NCBI GenBank assembly: GCA_937996725.1
Contig: CALKUR010000010.1
Coordinates: forward strand, 1-30,356
Length of the DNA stretch: 30,356 bases
Reading direction: 5' to 3'
Source: an uncultured Dechloromonas sp.
Lineage (GTDB): Bacteria; Pseudomonadota; Gammaproteobacteria; Burkholderiales; Rhodocyclaceae
The notes under the pieces are model-generated. The model saw nothing but the letters and a program-made list of their open reading frames with translations. It had not been told where the DNA came from and did no database searches. Position numbers and translations under genes: made by a program. Shown here piece after piece: positions 16,163 through 24,008 of this stretch (position 1 is the first letter of the stretch; each line of letters opens with the position of its first letter).

Positions 16163-17424
16163 GCACCCAAAAGATTGAGATTCGCGGCGGTCGTGTCGTT
16201 GACCCGGCCTCGCAGTTTGACGATGTGGCATCGGTCTTCATCGCTGACGGCAAGATTGCCGGCATCGGCCAAACGCCGGCCGGCTTTAAAGCCGACGAAG
16301 TGATCGATGCCAAAGGCTTGGTGGTTGCGCCGGGCCTGGTCGACCTTTCGGCACGGATTGCCGGCAATATCGACGCCGAACTGGAAGCGGCCGTCGCGGG
16401 CGGCGTCACCACGCTGGCTTGTCCGCCGGATGTGGATCCGATCATCGACGAACCGGAACTGGCCGAGCGCATCGTGCGCCATGCCGAAGACGTGTCGCAA
16501 GTACGTGTGCTGCCGGTCGGTGCCATGACCCAAGGTCTGGCGGGAACGATGCTCGCTGAAATGAGTTTGCTGCGCGACGCGGGGTGTATCGCCGTCTCGC
16601 AAGGGCGCGGTTTGCCGGCCGACACCAAGGTGCTGCTCCGTGCGCTGCAGTATGCGGCATCGTGCGATGTGCCGGTGTGGTTGCAGCCGGCCGAGTATTA
16701 CCTGAGCAAAGACGGCATCGCGCACGACAGCGCCTGGTCGTCGCGCCTCGGCCTTTCGGCGATCCCCGTCGCCGCCGAAACCATGGCGATGCAAAACGTC
16801 CTCTCGCTCGCCTGGGAAACTGGCGCACGAATTCACTTCACGCAGATCAGTTCGGCCGAAGGCGTCGCGCTGCTCCGTGCCGCGCAAGATGATGGCTTGC
16901 CGGTGACCGGTGACGTTGCCGTGCATGCGCTGCATCTGTATGAACAGGATATTGGCTACTTCGATCCGCTGGCGCGTTTTGATCCGCCGCTGCGGGGCTT
17001 CGAAGACCGCGAAGCGCTGCGTATCGGTTTGGCCGAAGGCACGCTGGGCGCGGCCGTATCCGCGCATACGCCACGCGGAGTCGATGTGAAGCGGGTGCCA
17101 TTCGCGGAAGCGGCACCGGGTGCGACCGGTATCGAGCTGTTGCTGGCGCTGACGCTGGCCTGGGGCGAGGCGCTCAGTCTGCCGCTGCGCCGCTCGCTGT
17201 TGCCGGTGACCACCAAGGCTGCCGAGATTCTTGGTATCGACGCTGGGCAGATCGCGCCGGGGCAACGTGCCGACGTCGTTCTGTTTGATCCAGAAGCGCG
17301 GTGGACGGTGCAAGAAAACGCATTGCGCAGCGCCGGTAAGCTCACGCCTTTCCTCGGCCGTACGCTGCAAGGCCGCGTGATGAAAACCCTAGCGGGCGGT
17401 CAGCTGGTCTACGAACGCCGCTAA
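16159..17424 (+). CDS. pyrC': Non-catalytic dihydroorotase homologue PyrC' (ATCase partner)
   Basis: A 421-residue amidohydrolase-fold protein of the dihydroorotase family that has lost its metal centre. The expected D-x-H-x-H after P-G-L-V reads D62-L-S64-A-R66. The late D-H-A-P-H motif reads A302-H-T-P-R306, and the usual H-C-E-D reads Q-P-A-E near 177-180. In Pseudomonas a similarly inactive PyrC' is needed to assemble active aspartate transcarbamoylase with PyrB. That role is inferred here from the loss of ligands together with the direct four-base overlap with pyrB. An active dihydroorotase must then be encoded elsewhere in the genome. Its stop codon abuts that of the convergent yggU without any gap. 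Confidence 0.93.
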   Translation: MSTQKIEIRGGRVVDPASQFDDVASVFIADGKIAGIGQTPAGFKADEVIDAKGLVVAPGLVDLSARIAGNIDAELEAAVAGGVTTLACPPDVDPIIDEPELAERIVRHAEDVSQVRVLPVGAMTQGLAGTMLAEMSLLRDAGCIAVSQGRGLPADTKVLLRALQYAASCDVPVWLQPAEYYLSKDGIAHDSAWSSRLGLSAIPVAAETMAMQNVLSLAWETGARIHFTQISSAEGVALLRAAQDDGLPVTGDVAVHALHLYEQDIGYFDPLARFDPPLRGFEDREALRIGLAEGTLGAAVSAHTPRGVDVKRVPFAEAAPGATGIELLLALTLAWGEALSLPLRRSLLPVTTKAAEILGIDAGQIAPGQRADVVLFDPEARWTVQENALRSAGKLTPFLGRTLQGRVMKTLAGGQLVYERR

Positions 17425-17748
17425 TTAATTGGCTGCAAGACTCTGTAGGGTGGCGGTCATTGTGGTGGCCGCCGAACCTGCATCAATGATGAGCGTTTTA
17501 CGGCGACTCGTTTGGCCGCGAATCAATTCGATGCGGGTTTGAGGGCAGCCTAGGGTTTGTGCCAGCCAGGCGATCAGCGCCTGATTCGCTTTGCCATCCA
17601 CGGGTGGTGCCGCTAACCGAATTTTGAGTGCATCGCCATGAATGCCGGCGCACGAAGTGGTCTTGGCACCCGGCTGCACGTGAACGGTGAGTTGCAGATC
17701 GCCTTTGGCCGTGACCTGACACCAAGGGGTGCCGATGGGTTCAGTCAC
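17425..17748 (-). CDS. yggU: DUF167 family protein YggU
   Basis: A small conserved protein of unknown function (DUF167/UPF0235). The 107-residue product carries the family core V-Q-P-G-A-K-T, then L-K-I-R-L-A-A-P-P-V-D-G-K-A-N-Q-A-L and the ending G-Q-T-S-R-R-K-T-L-I-I. A GTG start at 17748 is preferred: it gives the normal family length and an eight-base overlap with the end of proC. An in-frame ATG at 17793 would extend it 15 residues into proC with no homology. Last gene of yggS-proC-yggU. Its TAA directly abuts the pyrC' stop codon. Confidence 0.88.
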   Translation of the reverse strand: MTEPIGTPWCQVTAKGDLQLTVHVQPGAKTTSCAGIHGDALKIRLAAPPVDGKANQALIAWLAQTLGCPQTRIELIRGQTSRRKTLIIDAGSAATTMTATLQSLAAN

Positions 17749-18553
17749 GCCCCAACTCAACACCAAGTTCGCGGCTACGTTCTGCCGCGGCATGCATGCC
17801 GGCGATCAGACCAGCCTTAACTCCTAGCGCAGCCATCTTGTCGAGTGCAGCGGCTGTCGTGCCACCCTTGGAGGTGACGCGTTCACGCAAAACACTCACG
17901 GGGTCTGTCGATTGCTCAGCGAGTTGCGCCGAACCTAAGACCGTTTGAATGGCCAGGGTGCGGGCGGTCTCAGCCGAGAGGCCCAGTTCCCGAGCAGCTT
18001 CTTGCATGGCTTCCAGGAAGAGGAACACATAAGCCGGGCCGCTACCGGAAATGGCGGTGACGCTATCGATCAAGGCTTCGCGATCGACCCAGACAGTTTC
18101 GCCAACCGCACCCAAGATGGCTTCGGCGCGTTTGCGGTCTTCAGCAGAGACTGATGGATCCGCATAAAGTCCGGTCATGCCGGCACCAATGAGGGCCGGG
18201 GTATTCGGCATGGCGCGGACGATACGGCGGTAGCCGCCTATCCAGCGGGCGAGATCATCGACCAGTAGACCGGCTGCGATGCTGAGGATCAGCGGACGAT
18301 CAGTACCGCTCGGCAAACTGGCGAGGGCGGCACGCATCTGCTGGGGCTTCACGGCCAGGACGAGCACATCGCAGGCCAGGGCCTCTGCCGAGGCTTCACC
18401 GAATACATTGATTGAGAACTGGGCGTTCAAGCGTTCGCGTGCTTCCGGCAGGATTTCGATGACCGATAAGTCATGCGGCGCGAAACCGCGCTGGATCAAA
18501 CCGCCAACAAGCGCGATGGCCATATTGCCGCCGCCAAGAAACGTAATCTTCAT
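17741..18553 (-). CDS. proC: Pyrroline-5-carboxylate reductase
   Basis: Reduces pyrroline-5-carboxylate to proline with NAD(P)H, the last step of proline synthesis. The 270-residue cytosolic enzyme starts with the Rossmann motif I-T-F-L-G-G-G-N-M-A. It contains R-A-M-P-N-T-P-A, and ends with the ProC signature: S-G-S-G-P-A-Y near 168, then R-E-R-V-T-S-K-G-G-T-T-A-A-A-L. The ATG follows the yggS stop codon without a single intervening base, and the 3' end overlaps yggU by eight bases. The order yggS-proC-yggU divergent from pilT is widely conserved in proteobacteria. Confidence 0.97.
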   Translation of the reverse strand: MKITFLGGGNMAIALVGGLIQRGFAPHDLSVIEILPEARERLNAQFSINVFGEASAEALACDVLVLAVKPQQMRAALASLPSGTDRPLILSIAAGLLVDDLARWIGGYRRIVRAMPNTPALIGAGMTGLYADPSVSAEDRKRAEAILGAVGETVWVDREALIDSVTAISGSGPAYVFLFLEAMQEAARELGLSAETARTLAIQTVLGSAQLAEQSTDPVSVLRERVTSKGGTTAAALDKMAALGVKAGLIAGMHAAAERSRELGVELGRD

Positions 18554-19297
18554 TTAGAGCTCCGTTGCAGGGATATTCGTGTAGGTGCGTGGCCCAAAGA
18601 TCGCCGAACCGATGCGCACAATCGTTGCGCCTTCGCGTATAGCCGATTCCAGATCATCGCTCATGCCCATGGAGAGCGTGTCGAGCTTGAGATTGGCATC
18701 GGCTGCATTGAGGGTGTCGCGTAACTGACGGAGCGCGGCAAAGTGTTGGCGCTGCGTGGCTTGGTCTGCGGTGGGTTCCGGAATCGCCATCAGGCCGCGC
18801 AGCTGGAGTTGCGGTAACGCGGCGATGGCCTGGCATAGCGCCAGAGCTTCCTGAGGCGCGCAACCGTTCTTGGTGGCTTCGCCATCCATGTTGACCTGAA
18901 CGCAGACCTGCAAAGGCGGCAACGTCGTTGGGCGTTGCGCAGAGAGCCGTTCGGCAATCTTGAGCCGATCGATGCTGTGTACCCAGGCAAAGTGTTCGGC
19001 AATGCCCCGGGTCTTGTTGCTCTGGAGCGGGCCGATAAAGTGCCAGGTCAGATTGGGTCGGGCACGAGCCTTTTCGATGCCCTCCTGGGCATAGTTCTCG
19101 CCAAAGGCGCGTTGCCCGGTGGCCGTAACGGCATCCACCGCCGCTATCGGAAAGGTTTTGGAAACGGCCAGCAGAGACACGCTCTTGGGGTCTCGCCCAC
19201 ATTGCCGACAGCTGGCGGCAATCGTTTCGCGCACGGCCGCTAGCCGACGTGCGTAAGCGGTCGGGTCTTGGGCGGTCTCTTGCATGGCGGTTGGCAT
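18554..19297 (-). CDS. yggS: YggS/PLPBP family PLP-binding homeostasis protein
   Basis: A non-enzymatic PLP-binding protein that buffers vitamin B6 and influences amino-acid metabolism. The 247-residue protein folds as an alanine-racemase-type barrel. The PLP lysine lies in L-L-A-V-S-K-T-F, followed by the signatures F-G-E-N-Y-A-Q-E and W-H-F-I-G-P-L-Q-S-N-K, and near the C-terminus L-S-M-G-M-S-D-D-L-E-S-A-I and V-R-I-G-S-A-I-F-G. An alternative ATG at 19285 would shorten it by four residues. First gene of the yggS-proC-yggU unit, divergent from pilT over a 79-base gap. Confidence 0.96.
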   Translation of the reverse strand: MPTAMQETAQDPTAYARRLAAVRETIAASCRQCGRDPKSVSLLAVSKTFPIAAVDAVTATGQRAFGENYAQEGIEKARARPNLTWHFIGPLQSNKTRGIAEHFAWVHSIDRLKIAERLSAQRPTTLPPLQVCVQVNMDGEATKNGCAPQEALALCQAIAALPQLQLRGLMAIPEPTADQATQRQHFAALRQLRDTLNAADANLKLDTLSMGMSDDLESAIREGATIVRIGSAIFGPRTYTNIPATEL

Positions 19298-19355
19298 CAG
19301 AAAAACAGTAAGGCGCTTGTGTGAAATTGGGAATCTGCTGTTAGGCTAAGCGAAG

Positions 19356-19361
19356 TATAAA
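19356..19361 (+). promoter_or_regulatory. -10 box candidate for pilT
   Basis: TATAAA lies 15 bases before the pilT ATG in the 79-base yggS/pilT gap. A GGGAG and a GAAGG lie between it and the start codon as possible ribosome binding sites. No -35 box at normal spacing was found. Confidence 0.35.
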
Positions 19362-19376
19362 ACGGGAGCGAAGGGC

Positions 19377-20372
19377 ATGCTTGAATCCTTGTTGCGCGCG
19401 GCACAAGCCTTGGGCGCGTCGGATGTTCATCTATCAGCCGGCGTGCCGCCATTGGCGCGGGTGAATGGCGCTTTGCAAGCGCTGGAGACAACGGCGCTGG
19501 GCAACTCACCGATCCGCGCCATGATCGACAGCGTGCTACCAGAATCGCAGCGCCGGCACTTTGCCGATGGGGCTGCCTGCGATTTTGCCTTTAGTGTCGA
19601 GGGTCTCGGCCGTTACCGCGCTAATGCCTATCGTCAGCAACGCGGTGTGGGCATGGCGCTGCGACCGATTCCCGAAACCGTGCCAACGCTGGAGGCGATT
19701 CATGCGCCACAGATACTGAGCGCACTTGCTACGCACGACCATGGACTGGTGCTCATCGTTGGCCCGACCGGCTCCGGTAAGACGACCACGCTTGCGGCGA
19801 TGGTGGATCACATCAACCATACTGCAGCGAAGCATGTGCTCACGGTTGAAGACCCGGTGGAGTTTGTCTACACGCCGGATCGCGCCTTGATCACGCAACG
19901 GGAGGTCGGTCGCGACACGCCGAGTTTTGCCGATGCGTTAAAAGCGGCGTTACGCGAAGATCCCGATGTGATCCTGCTCGGCGAAATGCGCGATCTGGAA
20001 ACGATTCGCCTCGCGCTGACGGCTGCCGAAACGGGTCACTTGGTCCTGGCCACCTTGCATACAGCTACGGCGGCTCAGGCGGTTGAGCGCATCGTCGATG
20101 TGTTTCCGGGCTCAGAGCGCGAGCTGGCCAGAACGTTGTTGGCCGACGTACTGCGTGCCGTTATCGCGCAAGAGCTGCTGCCACGCAAAGATGGGCAGGG
20201 CCGTGTTGCTGCACACGAAGTGCTGGTGGGTACACCCGCCGTACGTAACCTGATCCGCGAACAGAAAACCGCGCAACTCGTCTCGGCAATGCAAACCGGT
20301 CAACAGCAGGGCATGCAGACGATGGCGCAGAGCTTGGAGCGGTTGGCGAGAGAAGGGTTCATTGCACAATGA
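19377..20372 (+). CDS. pilT: Type IV pilus retraction ATPase PilT
   Basis: A hexameric AAA-like ATPase at the cytoplasmic base of the type IV pilus that drives retraction. The 331-residue protein has the N-terminal PAS-like domain with A-S-D-V-H-L-S-A-G-V-P-P at 14-25, Walker A G-P-T-G-S-G-K-T-T at 129-137, and an Asp box with V-E-D-P-V-E. Walker B is D-V-I-L-L-G-E with E203, and the His box H-L-V-L-A-T-L-H-T is at 221-229. The C-terminal retraction motif A-V-R-N-L-I-R-E at 288-295 marks PilT. It is slightly shorter than typical PilT (about 344). Its stop overlaps the next gene by four bases (ATGA), so the two are translated together. Confidence 0.95.
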   Translation: MLESLLRAAQALGASDVHLSAGVPPLARVNGALQALETTALGNSPIRAMIDSVLPESQRRHFADGAACDFAFSVEGLGRYRANAYRQQRGVGMALRPIPETVPTLEAIHAPQILSALATHDHGLVLIVGPTGSGKTTTLAAMVDHINHTAAKHVLTVEDPVEFVYTPDRALITQREVGRDTPSFADALKAALREDPDVILLGEMRDLETIRLALTAAETGHLVLATLHTATAAQAVERIVDVFPGSERELARTLLADVLRAVIAQELLPRKDGQGRVAAHEVLVGTPAVRNLIREQKTAQLVSAMQTGQQQGMQTMAQSLERLAREGFIAQ

Positions 20373-21394
20373 CCGCGTATAAAGATGTCGCCGACAAGTT
20401 GGGTGTGCACATCGGGCACGCGCAAAGCGCCAGTCGCCCAACCGGTTGTACCGTGTGCCTGTGCCCGGAGGGCGCGCTGGCCGGTGTTTCCGTCGTGGGC
20501 TCTGCCCCGGGGACGCGTGAAACCGATCTCCTGAATCCGTCCAGCACCGTCAGTGAAGTTCACGGGATTGTCTTGAGCGGGGGTAGCGCATTTGGTTTAG
20601 ATGCTGCCAGCGGTGTAATGCGTTGGCTCGATGAGCGCGGTTTTGGCCTCTCGGTGGGCCCTGTCAGTGTGCCGGTGGTGCCCGCCGCCGTGCTGTTCGA
20701 TCTGTGGGTGGACGACTTCGACAAGTACCCCGCGGGCTCGGGCGTCTACCCGGACGCCAAGATGGGCTACGAGGCTTGTGAAGCGGCCATGAACCCGGCT
20801 GATCAACGCTGCACGAGTAATATCGGCGCGGGCACGGGTGCCACCGTCGGCAAGTTGAACGGGAATGAGTGCGCCATGCGTGGTGGTATGGGTATCGCCT
20901 CGATCGAGGTCGATGGTTTCACCGTCGCTGCCATCGTTGCCTGCAACGCGGTGGGTGATATCGTGGACCCAGAGACTGGCAAGATCATTGCAGGTGCGCG
21001 CAAGTCAGCCGAGTCGTTGGAATTCATTAATGCAGTCGCGGCCGAACTGCACGGGTCGAATCATGTGGATTTGCATTTGGGATCGAACACCACCATCGGC
21101 GTCATCATCACCGATGCCAAGCTCACCAAGGCCGAGGCACAGAGTCTTGCGAGAATCGGCCACGATGGTTTAGCGAGAACCATCCGGCCAGTTCATACCA
21201 GTATGGACGGGGATACCTTGTTTACCTTGGCGACAGGTAAAAACCCTGCGCCGATCGATATGATGGTGCTGATGACCGCTGCATCAGAAGTGACTGCACA
21301 GGCGGTGCTGGCAGCCGTCAGAAATGCAGAAGAGTTAAGCTATGGCGGGCTGTGGTGGCCGAGTGCTCAGGAGGCGGTTGCTAACGGATTATGA
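20369..21394 (+). CDS. P1/S58-family Ntn hydrolase (DmpA/NylC-like aminopeptidase or amidase)
   Basis: A member of peptidase family S58/P1, self-processing hydrolases that include DmpA, beta-peptidyl aminopeptidases and nylon oligomer hydrolase NylC. The 341-residue precursor shows the family's glycine-rich segments G-I-V-L-S-G-G-S-A-F-G-L-D-A-A-S-G-V at 67-83 and N-I-G-A-G-T-G-A-T-V-G-K at 151-162. The likely autocleavage site N240/T241 lies in G-S-N-T-T-I-G-V-I-I-T-D-A and would free Thr as nucleophile. No signal peptide is seen, so the enzyme is probably cytosolic. The natural substrate is unknown. It overlaps pilT by four bases, a curious partner for a pilus motor, and its 3' end overlaps the convergent methyltransferase by six bases. 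Confidence 0.9.
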   Translation: MTAYKDVADKLGVHIGHAQSASRPTGCTVCLCPEGALAGVSVVGSAPGTRETDLLNPSSTVSEVHGIVLSGGSAFGLDAASGVMRWLDERGFGLSVGPVSVPVVPAAVLFDLWVDDFDKYPAGSGVYPDAKMGYEACEAAMNPADQRCTSNIGAGTGATVGKLNGNECAMRGGMGIASIEVDGFTVAAIVACNAVGDIVDPETGKIIAGARKSAESLEFINAVAAELHGSNHVDLHLGSNTTIGVIITDAKLTKAEAQSLARIGHDGLARTIRPVHTSMDGDTLFTLATGKNPAPIDMMVLMTAASEVTAQAVLAAVRNAEELSYGGLWWPSAQEAVANGL

Positions 21395-22567
21395 ATCCGT
21401 TGGTTTCTGTCGCCGATGGAAGCCTGCGACGAGATCAATCACAAAGAGACGACATTCCAACGCACCGTTTTTGAGCGGGTAGCGGCGGCGGGGTTTGAGG
21501 CCCAGGCCTTTGGTCAGCTCCAGATCGCCCGTGAAGAATGCCGCAGTCCAACCGGCGAATTGTTGTTTCAACGTGCGGCCCCACTCGGGGTATTCGGCAC
21601 GCAGCGCATCTTGCTCCGAGAGGCGCACCCCATAGGGCGGATTGGTAACAATCAGACCCGATTCAGCGGGTGCGGCGATCTCGACGAAGTCGCTCTCCAT
21701 GATCGAGACGGCACCGGCGAAGCCGACCTGTTCGAGGTGGCGGTGCGTGGCGGCAATGGCCCCGGGGTGCGCGTCGCTGGCGAATAGCGTGTCTTCAGGT
21801 AACGGCGTGATGGCGGCACGCGCATCGGCGCGTAGTTTGGTCCACAGCGCTTTGTCGGCTTTGACCCAACGCTCACAGGCGAAGGGGCGGTTGAGACCGG
21901 GTGCGGTGTTGGTGCGCATCCAGGCAGCTTCGATGACGATGGTGCCGCTGCCGCACATGGGGTCGAGGAAGTTTTTATAGACGTGCGCACCAGATTCGTC
22001 GATATCGTTCCAGCCGGCCAGTGCCAGTATGCCAGCAGCGAGGTTTTCTTTCAGCGGCGCTTGGCCGGCGGCGGTGCGATAGCCGCGCTGCCACAGTGGG
22101 TTGCCGGAGCTGTCGATGTACAGCGTGGCCGTAGTCTCGGTGAGAAAGAGTTGAACGCGTTGGTCCGGGTGGTTGGTATCCACATTCGGCCGTGCACCGT
22201 GATCGGCGCGGAAGCGATCACAGACGGCATCCTTCACGCGCAGGGTGATGAAGTCCAGGCTCTTGAGCGGTGACTTCACGGCGGTGGTGTTGACGCGAAT
22301 GCTTTGGCTGACGTCAAACCATTCATGCCAGGCGATATCACGCGCCATTTTGTAGACGTCGTCTTCCTTCTGATACGGTCCTTCGGCGAGCTTGACCAGG
22401 AGTCGGGTAGCGTAGCGCGAGTGCAGATTCGATTTGTACAGCGCCAGTGGATCGGCCTCGGCCTGCACGCCCCCGCCGACATGGGTCACACGGGTCATGC
22501 CCAGTGCGATCAGCTCAGCGACCAGTAGTTCTTCCAGGCCGCGCGGGCAGGGGGCAAAGATGTGCAT
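21389..22567 (-). CDS. rlmL: RlmL-type 23S rRNA guanine-N2 methyltransferase (THUMP domain)
   Basis: Methylates 23S rRNA guanine (m2G2445 in E. coli). The 392-residue protein has an N-terminal ferredoxin-like/THUMP region (about 1-155) and a Rossmann methyltransferase domain. The SAM-binding motif D-P-M-C-G-S-G-T is at 202-209 and the catalytic N-P-P-Y-G at 309-313. E. coli RlmL is about 700 residues because it is fused to RlmK; this short form, lacking the RlmK half, is common in other proteobacteria and is not a truncation. The last gene of an SDR-hemJ-rlmL unit on the minus strand, 17 bases after hemJ. Confidence 0.92.
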   Translation of the reverse strand: MHIFAPCPRGLEELLVAELIALGMTRVTHVGGGVQAEADPLALYKSNLHSRYATRLLVKLAEGPYQKEDDVYKMARDIAWHEWFDVSQSIRVNTTAVKSPLKSLDFITLRVKDAVCDRFRADHGARPNVDTNHPDQRVQLFLTETTATLYIDSSGNPLWQRGYRTAAGQAPLKENLAAGILALAGWNDIDESGAHVYKNFLDPMCGSGTIVIEAAWMRTNTAPGLNRPFACERWVKADKALWTKLRADARAAITPLPEDTLFASDAHPGAIAATHRHLEQVGFAGAVSIMESDFVEIAAPAESGLIVTNPPYGVRLSEQDALRAEYPEWGRTLKQQFAGWTAAFFTGDLELTKGLGLKPRRRYPLKNGALECRLFVIDLVAGFHRRQKPTDS

Positions 22568-22584
22568 CGAGTGGCTTTCGGAAA

Positions 22585-23001
22585 TCAGAAGGGTTTAAGC
22601 ACGACGAGGAGCGTGATCACCGTGAGTAGGAGTACCGGGATCTCGTTAAACCAGCGATACCAGACATGGCTGTGCGTATTCTTGCCGGCGGCGAACTGTC
22701 GATACAGGGTTCCGCAGTAGTGGTGATAACCGAGCAGAAACACGACGAGCAGTGTTTTGGCGTGCAGCCAGCCGCCCGTGAAGCCATAGCCGAACCAGAG
22801 CCAGAGACCCAGCACGACGGCACCTAGGCCGATGGGCGTGACGAACTTGTAGAGCCGGCGCGCCATGCCGAGTAGGCGTTGGTATTCGGCCGATTGGGTA
22901 TCGGGCACTGCCGCGAGATTGACGTAGATGCGCGGCAGGTAGAAGAGGCCGGCGAACCAGCTCACCACCAGAATGATGTGAAAGGCTTTGAGGGTTAGCA
23001 T
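22585..23001 (-). CDS. hemJ: Protoporphyrinogen IX oxidase HemJ
   Basis: An inner-membrane haem-binding enzyme that oxidises protoporphyrinogen IX to protoporphyrin IX, the penultimate haem step, in organisms without HemG or HemY. The 138-residue protein has four membrane helices. Family features include the early F-H-I-I-L-V-V-S-W-F-A-G-L-F-Y-L-P-R (H8, R24), the W-L-H-A-K-T-L-L-V-V-F-L-L-G-Y-H-H segment around K82 and a C-terminal F-N-E-I-P helix. Its start overlaps the preceding SDR gene by seven bases. With hemL in this window it supports a C5-pathway, HemJ-dependent haem route. Confidence 0.9.
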   Translation of the reverse strand: MLTLKAFHIILVVSWFAGLFYLPRIYVNLAAVPDTQSAEYQRLLGMARRLYKFVTPIGLGAVVLGLWLWFGYGFTGGWLHAKTLLVVFLLGYHHYCGTLYRQFAAGKNTHSHVWYRWFNEIPVLLLTVITLLVVLKPF

Positions 23002-23963
23002 GGGGGCACCTTCAGTGTTGCGAGAAAATCATGCACCGTTGGGTAACGGAGCCGGAACCGGAGTTCGTTGAGCAATCGTTTGTTGTCCAGCCGGCGCGAT
23101 TCTGACATGAATGAGTAGAGCATGGGGGAAACGCGGGTTTTCAATTGCGCACGCGGCAGCCGTTCGGGTCGGGGCAGACCAGTGGCGTCGGCGACGGCAT
23201 CGAACCAGTCCCCCATCTTCAACTCGCTGAGGTCGACGGTATTGATGGCGCGTACGGTGCCGGAGCGGTAAAGGGCCAGCCAGCTGATGCGGGCGAGGTC
23301 ATCGGCATGAATGTGGTTGGTCCAGGTGTCGTCTTCCGGCCGTAAGGCGGGTGTGCCAGACCGTAATCGATCAGTCGGCAGGCGATCGGCTGCATAGATG
23401 CCGGGTACCCGGAGGATGCCACCGGTGGGCGTGTCGCCCAGACCGGCTCGGGAACGGCCGCGTCGCCAGCGGCGTAAGGTCTGCTCAGACGCCACCCGGC
23501 GTTTGGCCCGTGCCGTGTGAGGATGCACGGGGCAGGTCTCGTCGGTCAGCGCGCCCTGACGGTCGCCATAGACCCCGGTGGTACCGATCAGCACCAGTCG
23601 GCGTGGTAGACTGCGCCCACCATGCAGGGCGGCAAGAAAGCGGTTCAGGCGGCAATCTGCCGCGTGATTTTCTGCCGGTGGTGCCAGGTAAATGACACTG
23701 TCGGCGATGCCTCGCAAACGACGCAATGATCGGGCTTGATCCAGATCGGCTGCGATGGGTGTCGTGCCCAATGCGCGCCAGGCGGCCCAGGCTGGGCTGC
23801 CCGGTTCATGACGCAACAGGGCGTGAATCCGATAGCGCGGTCCGTGCGCATTCAGTTGCCGGGCAATACGTGCAGCGACATCGCCGCAACCGGCCAGCAG
23901 TAGGCGCGGTTGTCGGAAGCGGCGCGGCAAGGCGCGCGGTGGCAGCGATAGGGCAGTCGGCAT
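22995..23963 (-). CDS. NAD(P)-dependent SDR-family epimerase/dehydratase-like protein (YeeZ-like)
   Basis: An extended short-chain dehydrogenase/reductase-fold protein of 322 residues. The nucleotide-binding motif is L-L-L-A-G-C-G-D-V-A near residue 21. Further on come I-G-T-T-G-V-Y-G-D (strand beta5 region) and a T-W-T-N-H-I-H-A-D-D-L-A-R segment typical of YeeZ-type sugar-nucleotide epimerase relatives. The usual Y-x3-K catalytic pair is not obvious, so the reaction is unknown. A TAGAAT box lies six bases before the ATG, suggesting a leaderless message. It overlaps hemJ by seven bases and heads the SDR-hemJ-rlmL unit. Confidence 0.85.
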   Translation of the reverse strand: MPTALSLPPRALPRRFRQPRLLLAGCGDVAARIARQLNAHGPRYRIHALLRHEPGSPAWAAWRALGTTPIAADLDQARSLRRLRGIADSVIYLAPPAENHAADCRLNRFLAALHGGRSLPRRLVLIGTTGVYGDRQGALTDETCPVHPHTARAKRRVASEQTLRRWRRGRSRAGLGDTPTGGILRVPGIYAADRLPTDRLRSGTPALRPEDDTWTNHIHADDLARISWLALYRSGTVRAINTVDLSELKMGDWFDAVADATGLPRPERLPRAQLKTRVSPMLYSFMSESRRLDNKRLLNELRFRLRYPTVHDFLATLKVPPC

Positions 23964-23969
23964 GGCGGT

Positions 23970-23975
23970 ATTCTA
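23970..23975 (-). promoter_or_regulatory. -10 box candidate for the SDR-hemJ-rlmL unit
   Basis: TAGAAT on the minus strand lies six bases upstream of the SDR gene's ATG. Transcription starting at the usual distance would begin at or next to the A of ATG. The -35 region is weak. Confidence 0.45.
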
Positions 23976-24008
23976 CGGTTTCTCGTTTTTGGTCATTCAG
24001 GATTTGTT

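Noticed and set aside
15967..17370. A 467-codon open frame on the minus strand opposite pyrC' and the end of pyrB.
   Set aside because: It lies fully antisense to well-recognised genes, its Arg/Gln/His-rich translation resembles no family, and it reflects GC-rich codon usage on the other strand.
21389..22567. RlmL at 392 residues instead of about 700, considered as a truncated gene.
   Set aside because: The THUMP and methyltransferase domains are complete; only the RlmK half fused in E. coli is absent, a normal state in many bacteria.
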